Shown: in pieces, positions 42,811 through 51,442 of the stretch
Layout: the number at the start of each line of letters is the position of its first letter
Position numbering within the stretch: position 1 is the first letter of the stretch
Source: an uncultured Bacteroides sp.
GTDB lineage: Bacteria > Bacteroidota > Bacteroidia > Bacteroidales > Bacteroidaceae
DNA: 64,000 nucleotides
Reading direction: 5' to 3'
NCBI GenBank assembly: GCA_902492205.1
Contig: CABUKU010000002.1
Coordinates: forward strand, 62,001-126,000
Program-made: the position numbers and the translations under genes
Notes under the pieces: generated by a model
Told to the model about the DNA's origin: nothing
Seen by the model: the letters and a program-made list of their open reading frames with translations, nothing else
The model's database searches: none

Positions 42811-43022
42811 TGAATTCTTTCTGCATTGGAAAAGACTTCTCATCATATTTTTTATTTAATAATGCCTTTTACCAGGAACTGTTCCTTATTAAACATATTC
42901 TATTTATTTTTAAGTTCTGCAAGGAGTGTTTTTCTTCTTATTAACTTTATGGTTTAAGAAAATATGGCGAACTTTGCAAATCGAAAACAAAGTGTTGCAG
43001 AAACAAGTTGAATTGTGATTTT

Positions 43023-44462
43023 ATGAGATATTCCAAAACTCCTTCCCCTCTTTTATCTTTAGTTCCCATATTTATATTAGTTGTTTTGTTATTTGTCATC
43101 ATCCGCACATTCGGAAGCGATGCCCTGTCGGGAGGCAGTCAGATTGCTTTGCTCACGGCAACTGCCGCGTGTTGCTGCATCGGTTTGTTATGGCTCAAAG
43201 TAAAATGGAAAGATTTCGAAATTGCAATAGTCAATAATATATCCGGAGTAGCCACGGCTATTATCATCCTTCTGATAATAGGCGCCCTGTCGGGAGCATG
43301 GATGATTAGCGGAGTAGTCCCTACCCTAATATATTATGGAGTTCAAATTATACATCCTCATTTCTTTCTTGTTTCCACCTGTGTCATATGTGCCATTGTT
43401 TCGGTAATGACAGGAAGTTCGTGGACGACTATTGCCACCATCGGTATTGCATTAATGGGAATAGGACGTGCACAAGGATTTGAAGAGGGATGGATAGCAG
43501 GCGCTATTATTTCGGGAGCTTACTTTGGAGATAAAATGTCCCCTTTGTCGGACACCACCGTTTTAGCTGCTTCCGTAACAGATACACCTTTATTTAAGCA
43601 CATTAAATATATGGTTATAACTACCGTGCCTTCTTTAATTATCACTCTAATCATATTCACAGTTGCAGGATTGTCACATAATGTGACAGACACCACTCAC
43701 ATTGCCGAATTTACCACAGCACTGGATAATAAGTTCAATATTAACTTCTGGTTGTTGATAGTACCAATAGCAACAGGTATAATGATAGCCAAACGCATCC
43801 CGTCCATTATTACATTATTTCTTTCTACTTTGCTTGCCGGAATATTCGCTCTTATCTTCCAACCCGATTTATTACGCGAAATATCCGGTTTGCCAATACA
43901 AGGGATTACATCTAATTTTAAAGGGTTGCTAATGACTTTTTATGGCAGCACACAGTTAGACATGCACAATTCAGAACTTAATGAATTAATTGCTACCCGC
44001 GGAATGGCAGGAATGATGAATACCATTTGGCTGATTATCTGTGCTATGTGTTTTGGTGGAGCAATGACAGCCAGCGGGATGCTCGGAAGTATTACTTCAG
44101 TATTCCTCCGATTTATGAAGAAAACAATCGGAGTAGTGGCATCCACCGTTATTTCAGGAATCTTCTTAAATCTGGCAACTGCCGATCAATATATTTCCAT
44201 TATCCTAACCGGGAACATGTTTCGCGATGTTTATCGGGCAAAAGGGTATGAAAGTCGGTTGCTGAGCCGAACAACAGAGGATGCAGTTACAGTCACTTCT
44301 CCCCTTATTCCGTGGAACACTTGCGGAATGACTCAGGCAACAATTCTCAGTGTGCCTACATTAACTTATTTACCCTATTGCTTCTTCAACCTCATCAGTC
44401 CTCTGATGACAATTATTGTAGCGGCAATAGGGTACAGAATAAAAATAAGCCGGAACAAATAA
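43023..44462 (+). CDS. nhaC: NhaC-family Na+/H+ antiporter
   Basis: 479 residues from the ATG at 43023; a TTG five codons earlier is less likely. About 12 membrane segments. Family signatures: MTGSSWTTIATIGIALMGIGRAQGF, GAYFGDKMSPLSDTTVLAASV, MANMIWLIICAMCFGGAM-like region, and PWNTCGMTQATILSVPTL near the end. It exchanges Na+ and H+ at the inner membrane and complements the Na+ cycle set up by Nqr (inference). It ends three bases from the converging BamA-like gene. Confidence 0.9.
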   Translation: MRYSKTPSPLLSLVPIFILVVLLFVIIRTFGSDALSGGSQIALLTATAACCCIGLLWLKVKWKDFEIAIVNNISGVATAIIILLIIGALSGAWMISGVVPTLIYYGVQIIHPHFFLVSTCVICAIVSVMTGSSWTTIATIGIALMGIGRAQGFEEGWIAGAIISGAYFGDKMSPLSDTTVLAASVTDTPLFKHIKYMVITTVPSLIITLIIFTVAGLSHNVTDTTHIAEFTTALDNKFNINFWLLIVPIATGIMIAKRIPSIITLFLSTLLAGIFALIFQPDLLREISGLPIQGITSNFKGLLMTFYGSTQLDMHNSELNELIATRGMAGMMNTIWLIICAMCFGGAMTASGMLGSITSVFLRFMKKTIGVVASTVISGIFLNLATADQYISIILTGNMFRDVYRAKGYESRLLSRTTEDAVTVTSPLIPWNTCGMTQATILSVPTLTYLPYCFFNLISPLMTIIVAAIGYRIKISRNK

Positions 44463-44465
44463 AAT

Positions 44466-45749
44466 TTAGAAAGCCTCCGTCATATTGAAGTAGAAGAGAT
44501 TTTTCTTATTCACCATATCACGCCCAAGATCGAAACGTACATTCATACGGGGTTGCACCTCTATGCGTAATCCTACCCCGGCATTAGGTAATACTCCTTC
44601 TATCTTTGTAGGATTAGGTCCCATAAATCCACATCCTCCCCACGCTACAAAACCTACATGGTTAATCATCTTACTCACCCAATTCTTCTTTGAAGTATTA
44701 ATCATCTGGCGATATTCAGCCATAACTACATGGGAAGATTTATCACGGTACTGTCCCATATAATATCCACGCAAGTCAAACGGGCTTCCGGTTAAAGTAT
44801 ATTTATTTAATGGCACATCACCGAATACATTCTTACTCTGGGCAGTCCAAGCGATTACCTTACGCTTGCCAACGCTTTTATACTGCCGGTAATCCAATTC
44901 CAACTTATAGAAATTATTATCACTGCCAAGGAACTTTTCATAAGCCATTCCACGAAAGTCAAGATAAAGACCGGAATAAGGATTTGCAGGGATGTCACGA
45001 CTATCATAATTAACAATAAAACCTACTCCCGAACTGAAATTACTATATCCATTTTCATTCCCCCCTGCTTCTACATACGATGGTAACTCCAACAGGCCTT
45101 TAGCCGGTTTAGTCATTTTATCATAATTAATATCAATCTGAGGACCAAAGAATATATTACTGCTACCCATACGGAACATAAACCAAGGATTTACCTGAAA
45201 ACCACTGTAACGGTATAAACTGGTAGTATCGCTACGAACATAATCTTTGTTGGTGTCATAACCTACCCCATAAAAGTTATCTTCCATATTCTTATAAGCA
45301 AATATACCGAAAATACGGAATCTATCTCCCTTAAAGAATAATTGCGGACGTGTAGAAACATTGAAACCACCTTTAAACAAAAAGGCTGCATAAATAGGTA
45401 AAACAGAACGCTTTAACAACGTATCAGCCGGATTGGTGCGAAAAGTAAGCAAAGCACTTGCTCCCAGTAGCACTCCATAATCGGGGCTAAAACTAGGACC
45501 TCCCAATATATTATAGTGGAAATTACGTTTCGCAACTTTCAAGCGCCGCAATTCGCGCTTGGAAAGAGCCGGTGCAACACTGTCTGTATTAGCAAATGAA
45601 ACAGAATCTGTCTTATCTGAAAATAAAGAATTTACTACTGCCTGATTATCTTTAATAATAGGAACTCCCGCTTTCACTTCCTGAGCCGATAAGCCCATGA
45701 TTGGCATTATTGTAACTATCAATACAATAATTGTAATGTATTTCTTCAT
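44466..45749 (-). CDS. BamA/TamA-family outer-membrane barrel protein
   Basis: 427 residues from the ATG at 45749 (MKKYITIIVLIVTIMPIMGL, signal cleaved near SAQ). The protein consists mainly of a surface-antigen-type 16-strand barrel (ILGGPSFSPDYGVLLGASAL, VNYDSRDIPANPYSG, DLRGYYMGQYRDKS, GVGLRIEVQPRMNVRFDLG). It lacks the POTRA domains of true BamA, which need about 350 more residues. Function unknown; transport or assembly of surface components is a guess. It converges with nhaC and has no operon partner. Confidence 0.82.
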   Translation of the reverse strand: MKKYITIIVLIVTIMPIMGLSAQEVKAGVPIIKDNQAVVNSLFSDKTDSVSFANTDSVAPALSKRELRRLKVAKRNFHYNILGGPSFSPDYGVLLGASALLTFRTNPADTLLKRSVLPIYAAFLFKGGFNVSTRPQLFFKGDRFRIFGIFAYKNMEDNFYGVGYDTNKDYVRSDTTSLYRYSGFQVNPWFMFRMGSSNIFFGPQIDINYDKMTKPAKGLLELPSYVEAGGNENGYSNFSSGVGFIVNYDSRDIPANPYSGLYLDFRGMAYEKFLGSDNNFYKLELDYRQYKSVGKRKVIAWTAQSKNVFGDVPLNKYTLTGSPFDLRGYYMGQYRDKSSHVVMAEYRQMINTSKKNWVSKMINHVGFVAWGGCGFMGPNPTKIEGVLPNAGVGLRIEVQPRMNVRFDLGRDMVNKKNLFYFNMTEAF

Positions 45750-45822
45750 ACTTCTTTCAAAATATGTGTGCAAAGGAAACTATTTTTCTTCACATGGTTT
45801 TAAATAATCTGTTTAAAAACCG

Positions 45823-45830
45823 TAAATTTG
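45823..45830 (+). promoter_or_regulatory. -7 box of the C1B peptidase gene
   Basis: TAAATTTG matches TAnnTTTG, 31 bases before the ATG at 45862. Confidence 0.4.
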
Positions 45831-45861
45831 AAGCGAAATTTTAATTCTTAAAACATATAAC

Positions 45862-47259
45862 ATGAATAAACGTATTTGGTTACCTTTTGTTTTTCTTATC
45901 ACTTTAGGTGTACAAGCACAAGAAAAGCAAGGTGGAATTTCACAAGACATGCTGCAACAAATAAAAAAGAGTTATCAAGGTACGGCTACAGACAAGGCTT
46001 TGCGTAATGCCATTAGCAATAACGACATTCGTAATCTGGCTTTGAACCAAGAAAACAGACCTAACTTTGATACTTACTTTTCAGACCGTGTTTTGTCAAA
46101 AGGCATCTCAGACCAGAAATCATCAGGTCGTTGCTGGTTATTTACCGGATTGAACGTAATGCGTGCAAAGATGATTGAAAAGTATGGGCTAGGTGCTTTC
46201 CAATTTTCTCAGGTTTACCCGTTCTTTTGGGATCAATTAGAAAAATCTAATTTATTTCTGCAAGGAATCATAGATACCCGTGAAAAACCGTTAGATGATA
46301 AAATGGTTGAATGGTTATTAAAGAATCCTTTAAGTGACGGAGGGCAATTTACCGGCATAGCAGACATTATCGGAAAATATGGCCTTGTTCCAAGTGAAAT
46401 CATGCCCGAAACCAGTAACAGTGCAAACACATCACGCATGGCAGATCTGATAAAACAAAAGCTACGTGAAAATGCTTTAGAGTTACGGGATATGGCAACT
46501 AAGAAAGCTAAACTTTCAGACTTGGAGAATAAGAAAACAGAAATGCTGGGTACTATATACAGAATGTTAGTCCTTAACTTGGGTGAACCTCCTACTTCTT
46601 TTAAATGGACAATGACGAACGCACAAGGTAAACCTGTAAGTACCAAACAATATACTCCGAAATCTTTTTATGACGAATATGTCGGTGAGGATTTAACCAA
46701 TAACTATATCATGCTGATGAACGATCCCAGCCGTGAGTATTACAAGTTATATGAAATTGATTATGACCGTCACAGATATGACGGCAACAACTGGACTTAT
46801 GTAAATTTACCGATTGAAGATATAAAAGAAATGGCTATCAAGTCTATTAAAGACAGCACGATGATGTACTTCTCTTGCGATGTTGGTAAATTCTTAAATT
46901 CAGGAAAAGGATTGCTTGATGTCAATAACTATGATTATGCCTCATTATTCGGAACACAATTCGGTATGGATAAGAAACAACGCATCCAAACATTTGCCAG
47001 CGGTTCATCACATGCCATGACTTTAATGGCTGTTGACTTAGACCGGAACGGAACACCGAAGAAATGGATGGTGGAAAACAGTTGGGGAGCCGATAATGGT
47101 TACAAAGGTCATTTAATAATGACGGACGAATGGTTCAATGAATATATGTTCCGTTTGGTAGTAGAGAAAAAATATGCGCCGGAAAAAGTATTGAATATAC
47201 TGAAACAAAAGCCAGTCCGCTTACCGGCATGGGATCCGATGTTTATGAATGAAGAATAA
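45862..47259 (+). CDS. Exported C1B cysteine aminopeptidase (bleomycin hydrolase family)
   Basis: 465 residues. The papain-type triad is complete: Cys91 in SSGRCWLFTGLN, His in SGSSHAMTLMAVDL and Asn in VENSWGADNGYKG. Bleomycin hydrolase/PepC proteins are normally cytoplasmic hexamers, but this one has a clear signal peptide (MNKRIWLPFVFLITLGVQAQ), so it acts in the periplasm or at the surface. It removes N-terminal residues from peptides. Single gene, with a terminator shared with the converging MORN gene. Confidence 0.9.
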   Translation: MNKRIWLPFVFLITLGVQAQEKQGGISQDMLQQIKKSYQGTATDKALRNAISNNDIRNLALNQENRPNFDTYFSDRVLSKGISDQKSSGRCWLFTGLNVMRAKMIEKYGLGAFQFSQVYPFFWDQLEKSNLFLQGIIDTREKPLDDKMVEWLLKNPLSDGGQFTGIADIIGKYGLVPSEIMPETSNSANTSRMADLIKQKLRENALELRDMATKKAKLSDLENKKTEMLGTIYRMLVLNLGEPPTSFKWTMTNAQGKPVSTKQYTPKSFYDEYVGEDLTNNYIMLMNDPSREYYKLYEIDYDRHRYDGNNWTYVNLPIEDIKEMAIKSIKDSTMMYFSCDVGKFLNSGKGLLDVNNYDYASLFGTQFGMDKKQRIQTFASGSSHAMTLMAVDLDRNGTPKKWMVENSWGADNGYKGHLIMTDEWFNEYMFRLVVEKKYAPEKVLNILKQKPVRLPAWDPMFMNEE

Positions 47260-47276
47260 TCAACTTTGATAAACAG

Positions 47277-47318
47277 AAGAAGCCGGACTCTAAAGTAAAT
47301 ACTTGGAATCCGGCTTCT
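47277..47318. terminator. Terminator between the C1B peptidase and MORN genes
   Basis: Arms AGAAGCCGGA and TCCGGCTTCT, extended by weaker pairing across an inner loop, with TTAATTTTT after it on the plus strand. Confidence 0.7.
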
Positions 47319-47361
47319 TAATTTTTACAATTACCTTTATTATGAATGAGAACGAGATTTC

Positions 47362-48531
47362 TTATTTTTTTGCATCGGCTAATTTACCCATATTGTAGGT
47401 TCCTCTACGGGCAACATTACCATTTTGGTCATATTCCACGAAAGGACCGTCTTTCTTTCCTTGTTTAAAAAAGCCTTCAAACCGGGTTCCGTCTTTAGTT
47501 TCCATTATACCTTTGCCATCTTCTACTCCATCTTTAAACTCACCCTGATATTTAGTTCCGTCTTTCAGATATAGAGTACCTTTGCCATTGGCAACATTAT
47601 CTTTCCATGTACCTTCATATACATCACCATTTCCCCAAATATATTTACCCTGTCCGTTACGATGGTTATTTACCCACATACCATCATAAACAGCTCCATT
47701 GTTCCAAGTGAATACTCCATGACCGTCCTGTTCCCCGTCTTTAAATTCACCTACATATTTATCACCATTATTATGGAAATAAATTCCAGTTCCTGTACGT
47801 TCACCATTTTTATAAGAACCCTCATAACGGTCTCCAGTATGGAAATAATATATACCTTGTCCGTGTTGCATGTCATTGTCCCAATCTCCCACATACTTAT
47901 CTCCGTTTTCATAAAGATAGGTACCTTTCCCATGACGGACATCATTTAACCATTCGCCGTCATATTTGGATTTATCTGACCATTGCAACACACCTTTACC
48001 ATTCTTTTTATCTCCTTTCCAGTGTCCCTTATATTCCGAACCGTCTTTCCATTTGTACGTCCCCTCACCTTCGCGCTTATCATTTGCCCAATTACCTATA
48101 TAAGTATCTCCGTTGAAATAATACATAGTTCCGGCTCCATGTTGATAATCGGCAAACCACATACCTTCGTAACGGTTATTATTGGCAAAATAGAAAGTGC
48201 CTTTTCCATGCTGTTGATCTTGGAACCACTGGCCTTCATATCTTTCACCATCTGTAAAAGAATAAACTCCGTGACCTTCACGTTTGCCTTTTACATATTC
48301 ACCTTCATAAACGTCGCCATTTTTAAAAACAGTCTTTCCTTTACCATTCGGTTTGCCATGCCTAAGCTCTCCGGTGTATGTCGAACCATCTTTAAAAGTA
48401 TAATTGCCTATCTTAATCTGTGAAGAGAAAATATTAGTCACTTTATCCAGAAAGCCTGTTTTTTCCTGAGCTTTAACTTCGGTTTGTGCCAATAAAAATA
48501 TGAGTATTGCAGTGTATATGTATTTTTGCAT
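47362..48531 (-). CDS. Exported MORN-repeat protein, 14 repeats
   Basis: 389 residues. The signal peptide ends near VKAQ (residue 22). The mature part is almost entirely 14 MORN repeats of exactly 23 residues, each beginning Y-x-G-x-W/Y/F (YTGELRHGKPNGKG, YEGEYVKGKREGHG and so on), ending in a short EYDQNGNVARRGTY tail. MORN repeats form a rigid beta-hairpin rod that binds lipids or proteins. The role here is unknown; it may be a periplasmic or surface scaffold. The -7 box TATCTTTG is at 48559-48566 on the minus strand. Confidence 0.88.
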   Translation of the reverse strand: MQKYIYTAILIFLLAQTEVKAQEKTGFLDKVTNIFSSQIKIGNYTFKDGSTYTGELRHGKPNGKGKTVFKNGDVYEGEYVKGKREGHGVYSFTDGERYEGQWFQDQQHGKGTFYFANNNRYEGMWFADYQHGAGTMYYFNGDTYIGNWANDKREGEGTYKWKDGSEYKGHWKGDKKNGKGVLQWSDKSKYDGEWLNDVRHGKGTYLYENGDKYVGDWDNDMQHGQGIYYFHTGDRYEGSYKNGERTGTGIYFHNNGDKYVGEFKDGEQDGHGVFTWNNGAVYDGMWVNNHRNGQGKYIWGNGDVYEGTWKDNVANGKGTLYLKDGTKYQGEFKDGVEDGKGIMETKDGTRFEGFFKQGKKDGPFVEYDQNGNVARRGTYNMGKLADAKK

Positions 48532-48558
48532 GATAATGATTATAAAAAACTAATATGA

Positions 48559-48566
48559 CAAAGATA
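48559..48566 (-). promoter_or_regulatory. -7 box of the MORN gene
   Basis: TATCTTTG on the minus strand, 27 bases before the start at 48531. Confidence 0.4.
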
Positions 48567-48637
48567 GTATTTATCTGCCAAACACAGGAGCTTTATTAGA
48601 ATTTGTTAGCTATTTTAAAAAGAAAAAAGCGGAATCC

Positions 48638-49927
48638 TTATACTTTCTTTCCGGCAATAACTTCAATAAGAGACTCTTTATGGATATATTTACAAGCAAG
48701 ATCACGCAATTCTGCAGGTGTTACATTTCTCACAGCTTCCAATGAACGCTGAAAATAATCTGCATCCAGATGGTTGACATCAATAAACATCCATGCATCC
48801 GACAAGGAGAATGGTCCTTCATAACTGCGGCACATATCGCCCAACATATAACTACGCACCATTTCCAACTCCTTTTGAGGGACTAATTCTGTTTGCAACC
48901 GATTTATTTCATGATATACCTCTTTCACTATGTTTTCAGTATATTCATTGGCAGCCTCCGTAGACACAGTGAAAATACCCGAACCGGAATAAAAACCAAT
49001 TCCGGCAGCTATTCCATAAGTATATCCTTTATCTTCACGGATATTAGACATCAGGCGACTGCCAAAATATCCGCCGAATATAGTCATCAATACCCTCATC
49101 TTCAAATAATCGGGATTTGTACGTTCCATCATCGGCGCACCCATCTTAATGGAACTTTGCATAGCATCAGGACGTTCAAGAAATATACGTTTATCTTTAA
49201 GCGGTTCTATTGCAAATGATGTACTTACAGATTTGCCTGAAGAAACATTTCCCCATGAAGATGTCCCCAAAGTATTTTCCAAAGCAATAATCACCTCGTC
49301 AGTTACTTTGCCGGCAAGATAAGCAGAACAATTTCCGGAATGATAGTAACGATTATGAAACTCCTTCAAAACATCAGGAGTAATTTTACCGAAATCTTCC
49401 ACCTCTGCATAATGTGAACAAGGATGCCCCGGTCCAAAAATAGAACACAAATAATTCTTCTGTGCAATGACATCCACTTTTGCACTGTTTACAAGAAACT
49501 GTTGTCTATTGGCATCGACAACCGTACTAAGCTCTTTCTCCGGAAAAGTGGGTTCTTTCAGAATAGATTCAATTACGGAAAGAGTTTGTTCAAAGTATTT
49601 GTTTAATGAATAGAGTGTCAGATAAGTACACTCGAATGCTGCCGATAATTCCAACCATGCACCATAATAATCTAATTTCTCTGCAATTTGTTTCGAAGTA
49701 AACATTCGGCTCCCTTCCCTTAGCATACGATTAGCAAAAAGAGCTTGCAATACTTGAGTCTGTTGCCACTTGCCACCACCAAAAATCAAATCGAGACGTA
49801 CCACTTCCTGCTCTCCGGCATTAACCATATTAAGTGGTATGCCATTCGGCATGATTCTTTTTTCCGGTTGTGTAATACTAATCTTTTCTATCGGCGCTAC
49901 AGGCGGTTGTTGTGTTCTATCGAGCAT
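48638..49927 (-). CDS. M16-family peptidase-like protein lacking the zinc motif
   Basis: 429 residues, an M16B-sized protein with two halves. The catalytic HxxEH expected near residues 62-70 is absent (the segment reads ALFANRMLREGSR). The C-terminal half keeps the substrate-loop motif NIREDKGYTYGIAAG. This fits the non-catalytic subunit of an M16B heterodimer. No catalytic partner is next door. There is no signal peptide, so it is cytoplasmic or needs another route. It lies four bases after kdsB and should be co-transcribed with it. Confidence 0.82.
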   Translation of the reverse strand: MLDRTQQPPVAPIEKISITQPEKRIMPNGIPLNMVNAGEQEVVRLDLIFGGGKWQQTQVLQALFANRMLREGSRMFTSKQIAEKLDYYGAWLELSAAFECTYLTLYSLNKYFEQTLSVIESILKEPTFPEKELSTVVDANRQQFLVNSAKVDVIAQKNYLCSIFGPGHPCSHYAEVEDFGKITPDVLKEFHNRYYHSGNCSAYLAGKVTDEVIIALENTLGTSSWGNVSSGKSVSTSFAIEPLKDKRIFLERPDAMQSSIKMGAPMMERTNPDYLKMRVLMTIFGGYFGSRLMSNIREDKGYTYGIAAGIGFYSGSGIFTVSTEAANEYTENIVKEVYHEINRLQTELVPQKELEMVRSYMLGDMCRSYEGPFSLSDAWMFIDVNHLDADYFQRSLEAVRNVTPAELRDLACKYIHKESLIEVIAGKKV

Positions 49928-49931
49928 ATTC

Positions 49932-50690
49932 TTATCGGGTATGTTCTTTTAAAAATACTTCGGCGCGGGCTAAATCCTGAGGAGTATCAATACCTATGGT
50001 TTCCACTTCACTGATGCCAACCTTTATAGTATAGCCATTTTCCAGCCAACGAAGCTGTTCCAACGATTCTGCCAATTCTAAAGAAGATTGAGATAATGAT
50101 GTTATCTCTTTCAACACTTCGGCACGGTAGGCATAAAGTCCTATATGTTTGTAATAAGTATGATTTTTCAGCCAATCTTTTGCCTCCACATTACGCTGAA
50201 AAGGAATAATGGAACGACTGAAATACATGGCATTCATATTTTTATTCACTACTACCTTTGGAGAGTTGACATTCTCCAATGTTTCAAAAGCATCATCTGC
50301 CGAAAAAGGTTTAACCAGCGTAGCAATTTGAGTGGAAGCATCATCAAAACAAGCTTTTACCGCCATTAACTGTGAAGGTTGTATAAACGGTTCATCTCCT
50401 TGAATATTAACAATCACATCATATCCCTGCCCTACTTTCGTGTAAGCTTCGTAACATCTGTCGGTACCGCTTTTATGATTCACGGAAGTCATTACCACTT
50501 TACCGCCAAATGCCTTGACAGCATTTTCAATGCGTTCATCGTCTGTTGCTACATAAGCAGCATCAAGCACTCCCGCCACTTGTTCATAAACTCTTTGTAT
50601 CACAGTCTTTCCCCCCAACATAGCCAAAGGCTTTGCCGGAAAACGGGTAGATGCATATCTTGCCGGAATTATTCCTATGAATTTTGTCAT
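49932..50690 (-). CDS. kdsB: 3-deoxy-manno-octulosonate cytidylyltransferase
   Basis: 252 residues from the ATG at 50690 (MTKFIGIIPARYASTRFPAK); the ten codons above it overlap the promoter. It activates KDO as CMP-KDO for lipid A-core synthesis. Motifs: IIPARYASTRFPAKPL, VVMTSVNHKSGTDRC, VNIQGDEPFI and HIGLYAYRAEVL. First gene of a pair with the M16-like gene. Confidence 0.95.
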   Translation of the reverse strand: MTKFIGIIPARYASTRFPAKPLAMLGGKTVIQRVYEQVAGVLDAAYVATDDERIENAVKAFGGKVVMTSVNHKSGTDRCYEAYTKVGQGYDVIVNIQGDEPFIQPSQLMAVKACFDDASTQIATLVKPFSADDAFETLENVNSPKVVVNKNMNAMYFSRSIIPFQRNVEAKDWLKNHTYYKHIGLYAYRAEVLKEITSLSQSSLELAESLEQLRWLENGYTIKVGISEVETIGIDTPQDLARAEVFLKEHTR

Positions 50691-50709
50691 ACTTGTCTCT
50701 TTTGTATGG

Positions 50710-50717
50710 CAAAAGTA
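50710..50717 (-). promoter_or_regulatory. -7 box of kdsB
   Basis: TACTTTTG on the minus strand, 19 bases before the ATG at 50690. It overlaps the longer reading frame that begins at 50720, which argues against that start. Confidence 0.5.
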
Positions 50718-50776
50718 CAAAAAGATTTGGTTATAAGGGCTAATTAGCTTTAATTTGTGGGAAAAACCAAGAACTG

Positions 50777-51154
50777 ATGAAGATACACTCCTGCCTCATT
50801 TGCATAGGAAGCAACACTAATAAGACAGAAAATATAAAAACTGCACGTAAAGAACTGGAAGAACTATTTCCCGATATCATGTTCGGTAAAGAAATGCTTA
50901 CCACCCCTCTGTATTTTAAATCCAATCCGGAAATGTTCATCAATCAATTGGGAGTATTCCATTCCGGCATGAGCGTAGAAGAAATTAAATTTCATTTTCG
51001 AAGTATAGAAGTACAGTCAGGCAGATTACCTTCCGATAAAGATAAGGAAATCGTGAAATTGGATATAGACTTGCTAATGTACGATAAAAAAATTTTAAAG
51101 TCCCAAGATATGCTGAGAGAGTACATTAAGACCGGTTTGAAAGAAATTTTATAA
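50777..51154 (+). CDS. Short FolK-like (HPPK) protein
   Basis: 125 residues against about 160 for a normal 6-hydroxymethyl-dihydropterin pyrophosphokinase. It keeps the opening CLICIGSNTNKTENI, the middle EVQSGRLPSDKDK and the metal-binding KLDIDLLMYDKK, but lacks the usual C-terminal PHP segment. It could be a shortened but active folate enzyme or a divergent relative. A stop follows cleanly, and I see no frameshift continuation downstream. Divergent from kdsB; its 3' end runs into array C. Confidence 0.65.
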   Translation: MKIHSCLICIGSNTNKTENIKTARKELEELFPDIMFGKEMLTTPLYFKSNPEMFINQLGVFHSGMSVEEIKFHFRSIEVQSGRLPSDKDKEIVKLDIDLLMYDKKILKSQDMLREYIKTGLKEIL

Positions 51155-51178
51155 AGAACAGACCTCATCTCCTAACAC

Positions 51179-51244
51179 AAAGCACGGGTGCTTTGGCTTC
51201 AAAGCTGCGGTGCTTCGGAAGCAAAGCACAGGGGCTTTGAAAGA
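51179..51244. repeat. Array C: three tandem 22-base palindromic units
   Basis: Units begin at 51179, 51201 and 51223, an exact 22-base period, each opening with AAAGC and containing a palindrome such as AAAGCACGGGTGCTTT. The sequence is unrelated to arrays A and B, but the period and palindromic design are the same. Confidence 0.75.
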
Positions 51245-51250
51245 GAAAAG

Positions 51251-51396
51251 CATGACAAATGACAAATATGACAGCATTTCCTATAAACTATATATAGGTA
51301 TAATATAAATATAATATATATCATCAACATTTATAATTAATAATATATTGCATATATAGTAGTAGAAAACCCTGTCATTTTTGTCATTTTGTCATG
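51251..51396. repeat. Inverted repeat of TGACAAA words around an AT-rich core
   Basis: Left arm 51251-51274 begins CATGACAAATGACAAATATG; the right arm 51372-51396 is its complement with one mismatch and one extra base. Each arm is two to three direct copies of a 7-8-base word. The 97 bases between are almost all A and T. Confidence 0.75.
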
Positions 51397-51442
51397 GATT
51401 AGAATGGAAGACTTTGATTATCAGAAGCTCACGATTTCCCTA

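Larger units (their letters stand above)
51155..51442. other. Intergenic region with array C and AT-rich inverted-repeat segment
   Basis: Between two converging genes. It contains three 22-base units (51179-51244), then an inverted repeat of stacked TGACAAA words (51251-51274 and 51372-51396) enclosing about 97 very AT-rich bases with TATA-type runs. No coding frame. The combination of iteron-like units with an AT-rich stretch resembles small replication origins, but this is only a resemblance. Confidence 0.65.

Noticed and set aside
45862..47259. Cytoplasmic PepC housekeeping peptidase
   Set aside because: The signal peptide is clear, with a hydrophobic core and a QAQ cleavage site, so an exported enzyme is the better reading.
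50777..51154. Frameshifted folK pseudogene
   Set aside because: The frame is clean, conserved motifs up to the DxD site are intact, and no continuation of the missing C-terminus is visible in other frames downstream.
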